46,615 bases of DNA, taken from the NCBI GenBank assembly GCA_902572065.1, contig CACGEL010000002.1:1-46615 (forward strand), given 5' to 3'. The DNA is from an uncultured Prochlorococcus sp. Lineage in GTDB: Bacteria; Cyanobacteriota; Cyanobacteriia; PCC-6307; Cyanobiaceae. The number at the start of each line of letters is the position of its first letter. Position 1 is the stretch's first letter. The notes under the pieces were generated by a model that searched no databases, had not been told where the DNA came from, and was given only the letters and a program-made list of their open reading frames with translations. Below are positions 17,733 to 28,200 of this stretch, piece after piece. The position numbers and the translations under genes were made by a program.

Positions 17733-18146
17733 ATGCTTCAGACTAACAGATTATCAATAAATGCTATTGGAAAAATAAAAAAAAATTGGATAAGAGAAGG
17801 AATTAATCAATACAAAAAACGTATGCCTGATCTTATTATTAATGAATCGAAGAGTTTTAATATAGATAATATTCGATTTAATAGCTTTATTATTTGCCTT
17901 TCTGAAGAAGGTAAATCTTTTAGTTCAATTGAATTAACGTCTTTACTTTTAAATTTTAAGAATAAAAAAATTAGCTTTCTTGTTGGAGACGCTGATGGGA
18001 TCCCTTCAGATATTAAAGAGAAATCAGATATTTTACTAAGCCTCTCTCCTCTTACTTTTCCTCATGAACTAGCAAGATTAATTCTGCTTGAACAAATTTA
18101 TAGAGCTATTTCTATTTCAAACAATTCTCCTTATCATCGGGCATAA
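17733..18146 (+). CDS. rlmH: 23S rRNA pseudouridine-1915 N3-methyltransferase
   Basis: A 137-residue SPOUT-class methyltransferase acting on pseudouridine 1915 in helix 69 of 23S rRNA. The knot region is intact: [10 protein letters not shown] (SAM-binding glycine-rich turn, about residue 90) and the C-terminal [19 protein letters not shown] followed by SNNSPYHRA, a RlmH signature. Starts at ATG 17733. The sequence is short relative to 155-160 residues in many bacteria, but no key motif is missing. After it the SOS unit begins with its own operator. Confidence 0.93.
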   Translation: MLQTNRLSINAIGKIKKNWIREGINQYKKRMPDLIINESKSFNIDNIRFNSFIICLSEEGKSFSSIELTSLLLNFKNKKISFLVGDADGIPSDIKEKSDILLSLSPLTFPHELARLILLEQIYRAISISNNSPYHRA

Positions 18147-18212
18147 AATAGAAGATTAAAGATTCATATATAAAACTCCAGGAACAAACACAATCTGAAG
18201 AGTTAAAGGTAT

Positions 18213-18226
18213 AGTATATATGTACT
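18213..18226 (+). promoter_or_regulatory. LexA box controlling umuD-umuC
   Basis: AGTATATATGTACT matches the cyanobacterial LexA consensus RGTACNNNDGTWCB except for one base (T in place of C at position 5). The flanks extend the symmetry: six outer bases of each arm of 18211-18228 are perfect complements. It lies 13 bases upstream of the TTG start of umuD and covers probable -10 hexamers (TAGTAT at 18212 or TACTAT at 18223), so bound LexA would block the promoter. Confidence 0.8.
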
Positions 18227-18239
18227 ATATTTCAAAGCT

Positions 18240-18656
18240 TTGCTCCATTCTTATTCGACTTCTAAAAAGGTGAAGATCCCATTATTAAGTGACTCGATAT
18301 CAGCAGGTTTTCCCTCTCCTGCGGACGACTATACTGAGGAAAATATTGATTTAAACGAGCATTTAATATCTAATCCTTTTAGTACTTTTTTTCTTAGAGT
18401 CAAAGGTGACTCAATGATAAATTCGGGAATCCAAGATAAGGATTTAATAATAGTAGACAAGAGTTTAACGGCTAAGCCAGGTAATATTATTATTGCGATG
18501 ATAGATGGAGAATTCACGATAAAAAGATTATCCATAAAAAACAATGAATTATATTTAAAAGCAGAAAATCATAATTATCCAGACTTCAGTTTTAGAAATC
18601 ATATTGATATACAAATTTGGGGAGTTGTAATCTATTCAATACATAGTTACTTATGA
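18240..18656 (+). CDS. umuD: SOS mutagenesis protein UmuD (LexA-like serine protease)
   Basis: A 138-residue UmuD that RecA filaments stimulate to cut itself, making the form that supports Pol V translesion synthesis. The cleavage site is A22-G23 in SAGFPSPADDY. The catalytic dyad is S58 in KGDSMINSG and K95 in EFTIKRL. There is no N-terminal helix-turn-helix, so it is not LexA. TTG 18240 gives a length and cleavage-site position almost identical to E. coli UmuD (139 residues, site 24-25). A GTG at 18270 is an alternative but would shorten the tail before the cleavage site. It overlaps umuC by four bases. Confidence 0.93.
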   Translation: MLHSYSTSKKVKIPLLSDSISAGFPSPADDYTEENIDLNEHLISNPFSTFFLRVKGDSMINSGIQDKDLIIVDKSLTAKPGNIIIAMIDGEFTIKRLSIKNNELYLKAENHNYPDFSFRNHIDIQIWGVVIYSIHSYL

Positions 18657-19945
18657 AAAGCAAAAGCTCCAGCACTGAATCAATAGCTCTTATAGATGCT
18701 AATAATTTCTATGCATCATGCGAACAAAGTATTAACCCGTATTTAAGGAATAAACCAGTAGTAATTTTATCTAATAACGACGGCTGTGTTATCGCGAGAA
18801 GTCCTGAGGCTCGTGCATTAAAAATAAAAATGGGAATTCCTTATTTCAAAGCCAAAGAAAGATTGAATAGATTAGGAGTAACAGTTTTAAGTTCAAATTA
18901 CTCGCTCTATGGTGACATGAGCAAGAGATTAATGAATTTATTAAAGAATTACTCTAAAGAGATAGAGATTTATTCTATTGATGAAGCCTTTGTCTCAATT
19001 CTTAGACCTAAGGATGAAAGTTTACATCCTTGGGCAAGAAAAGTAAGATGCTTAATATATCAGAGCCTAGGAATAACTTTAACAATTGGAATAGGCGAAA
19101 ATAAAGTAAGAGCAAAAATTGCTAATAAGCTAGCTAAAAATATTAATTCTTCAGCAGGAATATTTGATTTAGTTAGAATCGACAATGAGAACGATTACTT
19201 AAGAAAAATTAGTGTAGAAAACATATGGGGAATTGGTAAACAAACATCTAATTGGTTAAAAAGGAAAGGCATTAAAAATGCAAAAGAATTAAGAGATATG
19301 AATCAAGATGAAATCATTAAGAAGTTAGGGGTCGTAGGGAAAAGGTTGCAATTGGAATTAAAAGGTAATAAATGTCTTCCAATAGAAATAATTAAAAAGC
19401 CAAAGAAAGAGATTCAAGTAAGTAGAAGTTTTGGCAAACCAATCACAAAATTAGAAGATTTGACTCAAGCATTAGCAGTTTATGCAATAAAAGCATCCGC
19501 AAAAATGAGGAGTCAAAATTTAAAATCATCTGCCATTACAGTATTTACAAGAACTAGTCATTATTCAAATCATACTTATCAAAAAAGTGCTCATAAAAAA
19601 CTTATAAATGAAACAGATAACACAAGTACTATTTTAAAAACAGTAGTCGAATTATCTAAAGAAATTTACTCTCCGGAATATAAATTATCTAAAGCCGGAG
19701 TTTTAATGCAGGATTTAACTAATTGCAAATATTTACAGCAATCAATTATCAATTACCAGTCTCAAGAAGATTCAAGAAAATCAATAAGTCTTATGAAAAC
19801 AATTGACTCCTTGAATAAAAAATTTAATAATAAAGCAATTACATGGGCAATCGCAAAGAAACCACAAGACTGGGCAATGAATAGAAATTCATTAAGTTCC
19901 GGATCTACAACAGATATCAAAAAAATCCCAAATATAATTACATAG
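18653..19945 (+). CDS. umuC: DNA polymerase V catalytic subunit UmuC
   Basis: A 430-residue Y-family polymerase for error-prone bypass of DNA lesions such as UV dimers. Seen are the palm motif SIALIDANNFYASCEQ (first metal-binding aspartate near residue 15), YSLYGDMSKRLM and the catalytic IYSIDEAFVS, then a helix-hairpin-helix thumb ENIWGIGKQTSNWLKRKG, and the C-terminal DUF4113-like tail. The start ATG at 18653 lies inside the umuD stop (ATGA overlap), giving translational coupling. Length fits E. coli UmuC (422). Confidence 0.96.
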   Translation: MKSKSSSTESIALIDANNFYASCEQSINPYLRNKPVVILSNNDGCVIARSPEARALKIKMGIPYFKAKERLNRLGVTVLSSNYSLYGDMSKRLMNLLKNYSKEIEIYSIDEAFVSILRPKDESLHPWARKVRCLIYQSLGITLTIGIGENKVRAKIANKLAKNINSSAGIFDLVRIDNENDYLRKISVENIWGIGKQTSNWLKRKGIKNAKELRDMNQDEIIKKLGVVGKRLQLELKGNKCLPIEIIKKPKKEIQVSRSFGKPITKLEDLTQALAVYAIKASAKMRSQNLKSSAITVFTRTSHYSNHTYQKSAHKKLINETDNTSTILKTVVELSKEIYSPEYKLSKAGVLMQDLTNCKYLQQSIINYQSQEDSRKSISLMKTIDSLNKKFNNKAITWAIAKKPQDWAMNRNSLSSGSTTDIKKIPNIIT

Positions 19946-19955
19946 TAAAAACAAA

Positions 19956-20411
19956 ATGGAATTTATATTATTTTTAAACAAAATCGATAAAGAAATAATA
20001 GAGCTAATAAATAAATCAAATCATTCAATAGAAGAAAATACAGAACTTTGTTTTATAGATAAAAAGTTTGTTGGTTTTTATAAAAAAAGAGAAAAAACTG
20101 TCGTTATTTGTACTCAAAATGCAAAAAATTTGGGAGGGTATAGAGAAGACAAGCGTTACGATAATCACAAAACAAATCTATATATAAGAAGAGCTTTAAG
20201 GCATGAAACAACACATCTAGTCCAGGCATGCAATAACAATAAACCCACAGGCGTAATAGAAAATATAGAAGATAAAATTCATGTAGGAAAATTAAAAGCT
20301 CTAAGATCCTCAGTAAGAATATCTGGGGATTTAGATAAAGAATTAGAAGCTTATGTTATGGAAGACAGACCAAGAAAAGTAAAAGAAATACTGAAAAGCT
20401 ATTGCTTATAA
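19956..20411 (+). CDS. Putative HExxH zinc metalloprotease-like protein in the SOS unit
   Basis: A 151-residue protein of no named family, beginning 10 bases after umuC with the same orientation, so it is likely part of the LexA-controlled unit. It has a helix RRALRHETTHLVQAC with HExxH at residues 83-87 and, 40 residues on, LDKELEAYVMEDRP with glutamates E129, E131 and E136 that could serve as the third zinc ligand, as in gluzincins. No signal peptide or membrane span, so cytosolic. The arrangement HExxH plus a later glutamate helix suggests a small minimal metalloprotease. The link to SprT-like DNA-protein crosslink proteases is only inference; there is no SprT zinc-ribbon. Confidence 0.7.
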   Translation: MEFILFLNKIDKEIIELINKSNHSIEENTELCFIDKKFVGFYKKREKTVVICTQNAKNLGGYREDKRYDNHKTNLYIRRALRHETTHLVQACNNNKPTGVIENIEDKIHVGKLKALRSSVRISGDLDKELEAYVMEDRPRKVKEILKSYCL

Positions 20412-20423
20412 ATTCTTAAAGAG

Positions 20424-22460
20424 TTATTGATTAGAAGAAAAACTTCCACAACGTTGTTTATCGAGAAGCATGACATGCTGTCTTTCTAGGTAATATAATT
20501 CTTGAAATTTTATAGCATCGGAATTTAAATCTTTAAAGACATCATCAATTTCTTTATTAGAATCTGAAGAATCTGAGGCAGAATTATCGATTAAAATAGA
20601 AATACAGTTTTCTAAAGTTTTAAGTCTTTGAGAACCCCAAGATTCAATGAGATGTCTACATCTTTTTAATGATTTATATCTTTCAAGAAGAGACAATGTT
20701 CCAAGAAGATTATGTTTAGGATTTTTTAGATTGGTTAAAAATAATTCATTTGGATAAATAAAAGTATTAATATTACTTGATGAATCAAGATTGTTAAGAG
20801 CAAAGTGATCAGGCAATAGTGAAATTAAATTAATGGAAATAAATTCATCACTTAATTTTTTATTATTAGTATTTTTCAAACAATCTAAATAATTAGGGCC
20901 TAATTTATTTTCTTCTATTTTTGAAATAGATTCCCAAATAAGACGAATATATTCAGTATTAAAAATATCTATTTCTCTTCTAAGTAATTCTTCACGAATA
21001 AAAAGTCTATGATCAGGACAATGTAGATAATAATAAATAATCTCTGATTCATTTCTTTCACGTTGATTAATTTCATTTGGCTGTTCAAATTTTTTTGATC
21101 TTCCATGCCAACGAAAACCTTTAACTTGTTTTCTTAAGTCTTCTTCAAATTTAATAGCTAATCTCGCTTGCCCCATACTTAATCTTTCAGAGACTTTTTG
21201 CAGATAGTGAGTTCTTGTAGCAGATTGAGGCAGTTTACTTAATAACCTAACTATTGATGAAATAACGTTCTGAAAGATATCAGATTTAGATAAGTCTTTG
21301 TTGTCAAAAATCTGATCAATCTCCCAATCAATCCAAAAAGATGCATTATCTATTAAATTGCTGTAGTCTTCTGTAGTATTGCTTTTAAGATACTCGTCAG
21401 GGTCTTTAAATGACTTTATTTGAAGAATTTTTAGGTTTATTTGATCATGAAGTGATAAAGCTTCAACTTCCTTTATAACCCTTTTTGTAGCTAATCTACC
21501 TGCATTATCAGAATCAAAATTAATAATTATATTTTTACTATCGGTACATCTACAAAGTTGTGAAATTTGATATTTGTTCAAAGCTGTTCCAAGAGAGGCT
21601 ACAGAATTCGTAATACCTTTGGCATGCAGTGAGATAACATCAAAGTAACCTTCTACTATCAAGGCCTTATCTCTTTTTCTAATATTGCTAGATGCCTTAT
21701 CAAATGCAAATAACATTTTACCCTTCTCAAAAACTTCAGATTCGGGAGAATTTAAATACTTAGGTTCTTGACCGTCAAGAGATCTACCTCCAAAAGCCAC
21801 AACACGTCCTTGCATATCAAAGATAGGGACTATCAATCTATTTCTAAAACGATCATAAACCTTATCAGTATTTTCCTTTGAGATCACAAGGCCTGAACTT
21901 AAAATTAATTTTAATGGGAATTTCTCTACTTTTGAAAGATAATTAAATAAATCGTTCCATGAATTAGGCGCAAAACCTAATTCAAAATAATTAATATTTT
22001 TAATATTTAAATTTCTTTGTGAAGTTAAATAATGATGTGCTTCCTTACCCAATGAATTATTTAATTGAGATTTAAACCATTCCTTTGCTACACGTAAAAT
22101 CTTATATAGTTCCTCTCGTCTGGATAATTGTTTCTTATAAATCTCTTGTTGAGGGCCATCAACATTTATTACATTAATATCATTCTTTTTTGCAAGTGAG
22201 AGAACAACGTCTGTAAAATTATTACGAGTAAACTCCATTAAAAATTTAATAGAATTGCCTCCAGCTCCACAGGAAAAACAATAATAAAATTGTTTCGAAG
22301 GAGAAACTGTCATGGAGGGCTTACTATCATCATGAAAAGGGCATATCCCAACAAATTCTTTACCCTTTTTCTTTAAGACAATATGTTCAGAAATAACATC
22401 TACAATATCTGCCTTGTCTTTAACCTCCTGTATAGTTCTTGGATGTATCGAAGGTCCCAT
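20424..22460 (-). CDS. dnaG: DNA primase
   Basis: A 678-residue primase that makes RNA primers for replication. The N-terminal CHC2 zinc finger is CPFHDDSKPSMTV then CFSCGAGG (ligands C, H, C, C), followed by the primase core and TOPRIM domain with EGYFDVISLH and FDSDNAG (metal-binding glutamate and DxD). The C-terminal helicase-binding region is long and variable, with an acidic, serine-rich stretch just before the end. Starts at ATG 22460. It ends 12 bases from the convergent HETTH gene. Length is typical for cyanobacteria. Confidence 0.97.
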   Translation of the reverse strand: MGPSIHPRTIQEVKDKADIVDVISEHIVLKKKGKEFVGICPFHDDSKPSMTVSPSKQFYYCFSCGAGGNSIKFLMEFTRNNFTDVVLSLAKKNDINVINVDGPQQEIYKKQLSRREELYKILRVAKEWFKSQLNNSLGKEAHHYLTSQRNLNIKNINYFELGFAPNSWNDLFNYLSKVEKFPLKLILSSGLVISKENTDKVYDRFRNRLIVPIFDMQGRVVAFGGRSLDGQEPKYLNSPESEVFEKGKMLFAFDKASSNIRKRDKALIVEGYFDVISLHAKGITNSVASLGTALNKYQISQLCRCTDSKNIIINFDSDNAGRLATKRVIKEVEALSLHDQINLKILQIKSFKDPDEYLKSNTTEDYSNLIDNASFWIDWEIDQIFDNKDLSKSDIFQNVISSIVRLLSKLPQSATRTHYLQKVSERLSMGQARLAIKFEEDLRKQVKGFRWHGRSKKFEQPNEINQRERNESEIIYYYLHCPDHRLFIREELLRREIDIFNTEYIRLIWESISKIEENKLGPNYLDCLKNTNNKKLSDEFISINLISLLPDHFALNNLDSSSNINTFIYPNELFLTNLKNPKHNLLGTLSLLERYKSLKRCRHLIESWGSQRLKTLENCISILIDNSASDSSDSNKEIDDVFKDLNSDAIKFQELYYLERQHVMLLDKQRCGSFSSNQ

Positions 22461-22557
22461 TTTTATATATTTTGAAAAAGAACTCCTATTGTCACTATGT
22501 TATAGGTCAAAATTTTAAAAGAATCTACATAATTTCACAATTTAATTATTTTTAGTA

Positions 22558-23445
22558 ATGCAGAACGAATTTTTCAGTAAACATAATAAGTCAATAAATA
22601 AAATTAATTTAATATTTGCATCCTTTTTCTTTAGCCTTATGACCCTTTGCGTGAAGAAGATTGACAATAGGATACCGATATATGAATTGGTATTTTTCAG
22701 ATCATTGATAAGCTTGTCAATAACTTCCTTAATAATAAAAAAGAAAAATTTAAATTCCTGGGGGCTAAACAAACCATTTCTTATTTTAAGAGGACTTTTA
22801 GGGACAATAGCTTTGATTTGTATATTTTATGCCATAAGAAATATGCCACTAAATATTTCTACTGTTATTCAATATACGTATCCAATTTTCATATCTATTT
22901 TTGCAGGAATATTTATTAATGAAAAGATTACTAGGAATCTAATTTTTGCATCTGTATTAGGATGGTTAGGTATATTAATAATCTTAAATCCATATCAATT
23001 ATCAAGTTTGAACATTGAGATGGAGAAATTAACTGTATTAATTGCATTTCTTGGCGCCATATCAACCTCCCTGGCTTACATAACAGTAAAGAAACTATCA
23101 TTAACAGAAGATATTTTCATAATAATAAAATACTTTCCATTAATATCAATAATCACATTATCTCCCTTTGTATTTCTTAATTGGGTAACACCAAATATTA
23201 TTGATATAATTTGGATCTTAGGAATAGGACTCTTTACTCAGGCTGGTCAAACATTCTTAACCATTGGAATAAAGAAATTACCAACTTCTGAAGCTGCCAC
23301 GATAAATTATTTACAAGTATTATTTGGCTCTTTATGGGGAATTTTGTTCTTCAATGAAATAATAAATATTAATTTTATAATAGGTTCATTACTTGTTTTG
23401 TTAGGAACTATTATTTCTACTAGCAAAATACTAAAAAAGATTTAA
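22558..23445 (+). CDS. DMT-family (EamA) permease
   Basis: A 295-residue integral membrane protein with ten predicted helices and two EamA repeats. The first repeat ends VIQYTYPIFISIFAGIFINEKITRN and the second TINYLQVLFGSLWGILFFNEIININFIIGSLLVLLGTI, both standard EamA ends. Probable export or uptake of amino acids or other metabolites; substrate unknown. Starts at ATG 22558, 97 bases from the divergent dnaG. Lys-rich cytoplasmic loops give a positive-inside pattern. Confidence 0.9.
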   Translation: MQNEFFSKHNKSINKINLIFASFFFSLMTLCVKKIDNRIPIYELVFFRSLISLSITSLIIKKKNLNSWGLNKPFLILRGLLGTIALICIFYAIRNMPLNISTVIQYTYPIFISIFAGIFINEKITRNLIFASVLGWLGILIILNPYQLSSLNIEMEKLTVLIAFLGAISTSLAYITVKKLSLTEDIFIIIKYFPLISIITLSPFVFLNWVTPNIIDIIWILGIGLFTQAGQTFLTIGIKKLPTSEAATINYLQVLFGSLWGILFFNEIININFIIGSLLVLLGTIISTSKILKKI

Positions 23446-23469
23446 AATATATTTATAAATAATCTTTTG

Positions 23470-23805
23470 ATGAAATTTTTCTTATTAGTAATTTTAAGTT
23501 TTTACCCATTTCTGCAACTTAAGTCATCAACTCCTAAATCTGTAACATGCACTAGGACTGAATATAGGGAAGAATATATTCCTGGAACAAAATCAAGTCC
23601 AGGTTATGTTAGAAATTATGAAGTCGATGTAGAAATACCTTGTGGAGGAGCTAAAGAAGATGATTGTACTGATGGAAAGATAGCAGGTGCATTACTTGGA
23701 GGTGGAATTGGTGGAGCAGTTTCAAGAAAAAAAGGACGTTGGTGGGCTATACCATTAGGCGCAGTTACTGGAGCAGCTATTGGATGTCAGGTGGATGGTG
23801 GTTAA
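23470..23805 (+). CDS. Exported glycine-zipper protein, hypothetical
   Basis: A 111-residue protein from ATG 23470; a TTG at 23467 is directly upstream but not needed. It has a short signal peptide-like hydrophobic segment (residues 2-18), an ordered middle with cysteines, then a glycine zipper IAGALLGGGIGGAVSRKKGRWWAIPLGAVTGAAIGCQV that forms a pair of close-packed helices. Such proteins sit in the periplasm or outer membrane. The stop codon TAA is immediately followed by the TTG start of ruvA (23806), so the two are translationally linked. Confidence 0.75.
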   Translation: MKFFLLVILSFYPFLQLKSSTPKSVTCTRTEYREEYIPGTKSSPGYVRNYEVDVEIPCGGAKEDDCTDGKIAGALLGGGIGGAVSRKKGRWWAIPLGAVTGAAIGCQVDGG

Positions 23806-24480
23806 TTGATTAGTTGGATAAAAGGAGAATTAGTAAGTTCATGGCAAGCTAATAATAAATTCTATATATTAATCAATTGTCAGGGATTAGGTTATGAGAT
23901 TCAAACCTTAGAATCGGTCATAGTTGACATCAACATAAAAAAGATTCCTAAAAAAGAAATAACATTATGGTTGAAACATATAAAAAAAGAAGACTCTGAT
24001 TCGCTTTTTGGTTTTGCCTTGAAGGATCAAAGAGATTTTTTTATTCAAATTCTTAACATTAAGGGTATTGGATCTCAAATTGGCATGTCATTATTAAATA
24101 AATTTTCTTTAAATCAAATATTTAATGCTATTAACAATAACGACAAAAAATTGATTAGTTCAGTTCAAGGAATTGGACAAAAAATGACAGAAAGAATAAT
24201 CCTTGAATTGAAAAGTAAATTAAATAAAAATATAAACGATAAAGTAGATTTAGAAATAAATAATTTTGATTCAGATAATACAGAACTGTATTCGATTTTT
24301 GAAGATATCAATTTAACACTTCAATCATTAAATTACCCTAAGAAAGAAATTAAAAACTTATTTCCCAAACTCTTTAACGATATTAAAAATAATAAAATTA
24401 CAGCTTTTGAAAAAGATTCTTTATCTTTTGAAAATTTATTAAAACTAGCTATGAACTATTTAGATAAACAAAAATATTAA
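23806..24480 (+). CDS. ruvA: Holliday junction DNA helicase subunit RuvA
   Basis: A 224-residue RuvA that binds four-way junctions and loads RuvB. N-terminal OB-fold MISWIKGELVSS.., helix-hairpin-helix motifs at about residues 70-135 (NIKGIGSQIGMSLL and SVQGIGQKMTERIILELKSKL), and a C-terminal RuvB-binding domain after an acidic linker. The start is TTG 23806, directly after the preceding stop, matching the MIxWLKG beginning of other RuvA proteins. ruvB is not adjacent. Not preceded by a LexA box that I could see. Confidence 0.95.
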   Translation: MISWIKGELVSSWQANNKFYILINCQGLGYEIQTLESVIVDINIKKIPKKEITLWLKHIKKEDSDSLFGFALKDQRDFFIQILNIKGIGSQIGMSLLNKFSLNQIFNAINNNDKKLISSVQGIGQKMTERIILELKSKLNKNINDKVDLEINNFDSDNTELYSIFEDINLTLQSLNYPKKEIKNLFPKLFNDIKNNKITAFEKDSLSFENLLKLAMNYLDKQKY

Positions 24481-24525
24481 TTTAGGCCAATTACGTAGTA
24501 AAATAAATAAAGGTAGATAAATTTA

Positions 24526-24795
24526 ATGACTCTCGATACAGCTGAAAAACAAAAACTAATTGAATCGCATCAAGTACACGCAAAAGATACAGGGTCTGTT
24601 GAAGTTCAAGTTGCAATGCTCTCTGAAAGAATTTCTAAATTAAGTAACCATCTTCAAGGTAATATTCATGATTACGCATCAAGGCAAGGCTTATTAAAAA
24701 TGATCGGAAAAAGAAAAAGATTATTATCATACATAAAGGTTAAAAATCCCAAAAGCTATCAAGATTTAATTAAAAAGATTGGAATAAGAGGATAA
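24526..24795 (+). CDS. rpsO: 30S ribosomal protein S15
   Basis: An 89-residue S15, primary binder of helices 20-22 in 16S rRNA. Full family length with [19 protein letters not shown], then [34 protein letters not shown] ribosome-binding site AAAGGT occurs at about 24510. It starts at ATG 24526 and lies nine bases before the PAM68 gene, so these are cotranscribed. Confidence 0.98.
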   Translation: MTLDTAEKQKLIESHQVHAKDTGSVEVQVAMLSERISKLSNHLQGNIHDYASRQGLLKMIGKRKRLLSYIKVKNPKSYQDLIKKIGIRG

Positions 24796-24804
24796 ATTCC
24801 TTTA

Positions 24805-25251
24805 ATGAAAAAAAAACAAGGGAAAAACAAAAATATTACAAAAAAGAAAAAAATATCACAAGGTAATGCTTTTGGAAATATAGAAAACAAAGTTCCAGTA
24901 ATTATTTCAAAGACTAAACAATCTAATGGGATACCAAAATATGTTGCTGACAGAATGGCAAAAAGAATCTTTTTTACAGCAGGCATACCAACAATTTTGG
25001 GTATGTCTGTATTTGTTGTAAGCTATATAATTGTCACAAGAAATATCGCTGAAATTCCTCCATCTTCAACAATTGCAATTTCAGCATTATTCTTCTTATT
25101 AGGACTTGGAGGTTTGAGTTTTGGAATATTGTCCGCAAGTTGGGATAAAGAACCAGGAAGTTTTTTGGGGATAGAAAATATACCACTGAACATAGAAAGA
25201 GCAAAAGCTGCTTTTAGACCTGCTACTCAAAACTACGAAGAGAAAAAGTGA
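24805..25251 (+). CDS. PAM68-like photosystem II assembly protein (DUF3464)
   Basis: A 148-residue membrane protein with a very basic, disordered N-terminus (first 30 residues mostly Lys/Asn), IPKYVADRMAKRIFFTAGIPTILGMSVFV as the first membrane span, a second span ISALFFLLGLGGLSFGILSASWD and a C-terminal cytoplasmic tail. This arrangement matches PAM68/DUF3464, which helps in CP47 insertion and D1 assembly. Start at ATG 24805 follows rpsO by nine bases; the stop is one base from the convergent dnaE stop. Confidence 0.88.
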   Translation: MKKKQGKNKNITKKKKISQGNAFGNIENKVPVIISKTKQSNGIPKYVADRMAKRIFFTAGIPTILGMSVFVVSYIIVTRNIAEIPPSSTIAISALFFLLGLGGLSFGILSASWDKEPGSFLGIENIPLNIERAKAAFRPATQNYEEKK

Positions 25252-25252
25252 A

Positions 25253-28200
25253 TCAGTTTACTAACGATTTTAAATTAACCTGAAAAGATTTATCCTTAAG
25301 TAATTTGGAAACCCCGAGAATATCTCCAACACAGAATTGATCTCCAAACTTAACATAGGTTACAGATTTATTATTCCTAACAGCTGCTAATACTGGTATC
25401 TTAATTCCACATTTATCTCTATCTGGTTTAAATTTAACTAAACAATCTCTTATCGTATTTTGAATTCTTACATCAGATGCTTGGGTACTATCTAAGTGAA
25501 TAACAAGTAATTTCAAGTTATCAATTTCTCTACAATCCTCAATAATTAATTTTGTCTTATCACTCTTTTTATCAATAGTTCCCCAAACTAATAGTCTGGT
25601 ATCAGTAAGTAGAAATTCAGATAATCTACAATATGTCTTTGGGAATACAATTGCCTCACAGCTCCCTGAAAGATCTTCAAGTTGGACTATAGCCATTCTG
25701 TCTCCTTTTCTTGTAGTAATATTTTTTAATTCAGGAATCATTCCAACTAATGAAACTTTCGCTCTGTCATGAGATTCTTCTAATTGAGCGATACTTATAG
25801 GAGAAACAAGTTTAGCTGGCTTTGCGAGATGTTTTAATGGATGATCTGATAAATAGAAACCTAAAAGTTGCTTTTCTAATTTAAGTTTTTCAATTAATGA
25901 ATAATCATCAACTTTATATCTTTGAGATAGGGAGAATTCTTTGTTTTCATTATTACTAATGGATTCAAATAGATTTCCTTGACCAGATAAGCGATCACGA
26001 TTACGAGAGGAGGCCCATTCCATTACAGATTCAAGATCGGAGAATAGTTGAGCTCTATTATTATTCTCAGAAAATTCATCAAGGGCTCCACAATGAATTA
26101 AAGATTCTAGATTTCTTTTATTTAAAATATTGGATGGTAAACGATCACATAAGTCTGAAAATGATTTATAGTTTCCCAGTTTATTACGATTATCTATAAT
26201 ATTTTTTATTGCAGAATCTCCTAGATTTTTAATTGCAGATAATCCAAATAAAATTTGATCCTTTTTAACTGTAAAGTCTATTCCAGATAAATTAATACTA
26301 GGAGATATGACCTCGATTCCCATAGAATAACAGTTAGAAATATATCTTTGCATTTTGTCGATGGAACCTGAATTAACACTGAGAAGAGAAGCCATATAAG
26401 CTACTGGAAAATGTGCTTTTAAAAAAGCTGTTTGGTATGTAACGGCTCCATAAGCTGTCGAATGACTTTTATTAAAACAATATTCAGCAAATAAAACCAT
26501 TTGATCAAAAAGATCATTAGCAATTTTTTTATCTACACCTTTCTTAAAGGATCCCTCGATGAAAAGATTACGATGTTTAACCATCTCAGATACTTTCTTT
26601 TTACCCATTGCTCTACGTAATAAATCAGCATCCCCAAGAGAATATCCAGCCAAATCTTGAGCAATTTTCATGATTTGCTCTTGATAAACCATAATTCCAT
26701 GGGTTTCAGTAAGAATGGATTCAATGAAAGGATGCGGGAAATCAATTTTTTCATCACCATTTTTTCTATTGATAAACTTCGGTATGAGTCCGGCATCAAG
26801 AGGACCAGGTCTGTAGAGAGCTAAAATAGAAGAAATATCTTCGAGAGAATTTGGTTTAAAGTCTTTAACAACTTGTTTCATCCCGGAAGATTCCAGTTGA
26901 AAAATGCCTTCTAAATCTCCTCTTCCAATGAGATCAAAAGTTTTATTATCATTTGGTGGTAATTCATCAATATTGATTTTTTGTCCAGTGGAGGATTCTA
27001 TTAAAGAAATTGTCTTATCAATCATTGTGAGATTTTTAAGACCCAAGAAGTCCATTTTTAACAAGCCTAGTGATTCAATATCATCCATTGAATATTGAGT
27101 AATTATTTGTCCTTCATTATTCCTCTGAAGAGGTACAAGCATATCTAAAGGCTCTGATGCTATGACAACGCCTGCTGCGTGTACACCATAGGTTTTATTA
27201 GTCCCTTCAATTCTTAATGCTAAATCAACCCATCTTTTTACCATACTATCTTTTAAATATTTATCCCTAAATTCAGGACTAGGGGATTTTTTATCAATCA
27301 TTTCGTTAAGCTTATATGGTTTTCCTCTTACAACTGGTATTAACTTGGCCAACTTGTCTGATTCGCCATAAGAAATATCAAGAACTCTTGCAACATCCTT
27401 TAGTACAGCTTTAGATGTCATTTTGTTAAAAGTAATTATTTGCGCAACTTTATCTTCGCCATATCTATTAGTTACATAATCAATAACTTCATTTCTTCTG
27501 TCAATACAAAAATCTGTATCAATATCAGGCATAGACTTTCTGGCTGGGTTTAAGAATCTCTCAAATAACAATCCATATTTAACAGGGTCAATATTTGTAA
27601 TTTCAAGAGCATATGCTACCAGTGAACCTGCGGCCGATCCTCGGCCAGGACCAACTGGTATTAAATTATCTCTAGCAAATTTTATATAATCCCAAACGAC
27701 TAAAAAATAATCTGGGAAGCCCATATCATTAATTATTTTTAATTCTGAAGATAATCTGTTTATGTAGATGTCTTGAACTTCATCAAGATTAGTTTTGTTA
27801 AGTCTTTTTAAAAGACCCTTCTTAGATATTTTTGTCAAAAAGGATAAAGAATCTTCATCATCCACTTTTAATGGGAATTTAGGCATTCTATAGGTTCCAA
27901 ACAAATCAAATTCTTCAATCTTTTGTGAAACCTCAACAGTATTATTTATGGCTTCTTCAATAGATTCATTGTCAATATGATCATTAAAAAGTCTAAGCAT
28001 TTCTTTTTCACTTTTAATATATTCTGTGCCGGTATATCTTAATCTCTTTTCATCACTAATTAATTTACCAGTAAGGACACAGAGTAATGCATCATGTGCT
28101 TCAACATCCATGTTTGAGATGTAATGAGCATCATTAGTAGCAATAACTTTAATTTGGTGTTTTTTGCCGATTCTAATTAATTCAACATTTACAATCCTAT

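Noticed and set aside
18240..18656. Annotation of the SOS protease as LexA
   Set aside because: It is 138 residues with no helix-turn-helix domain and sits directly before umuC; the cleavage site and dyad positions match UmuD.
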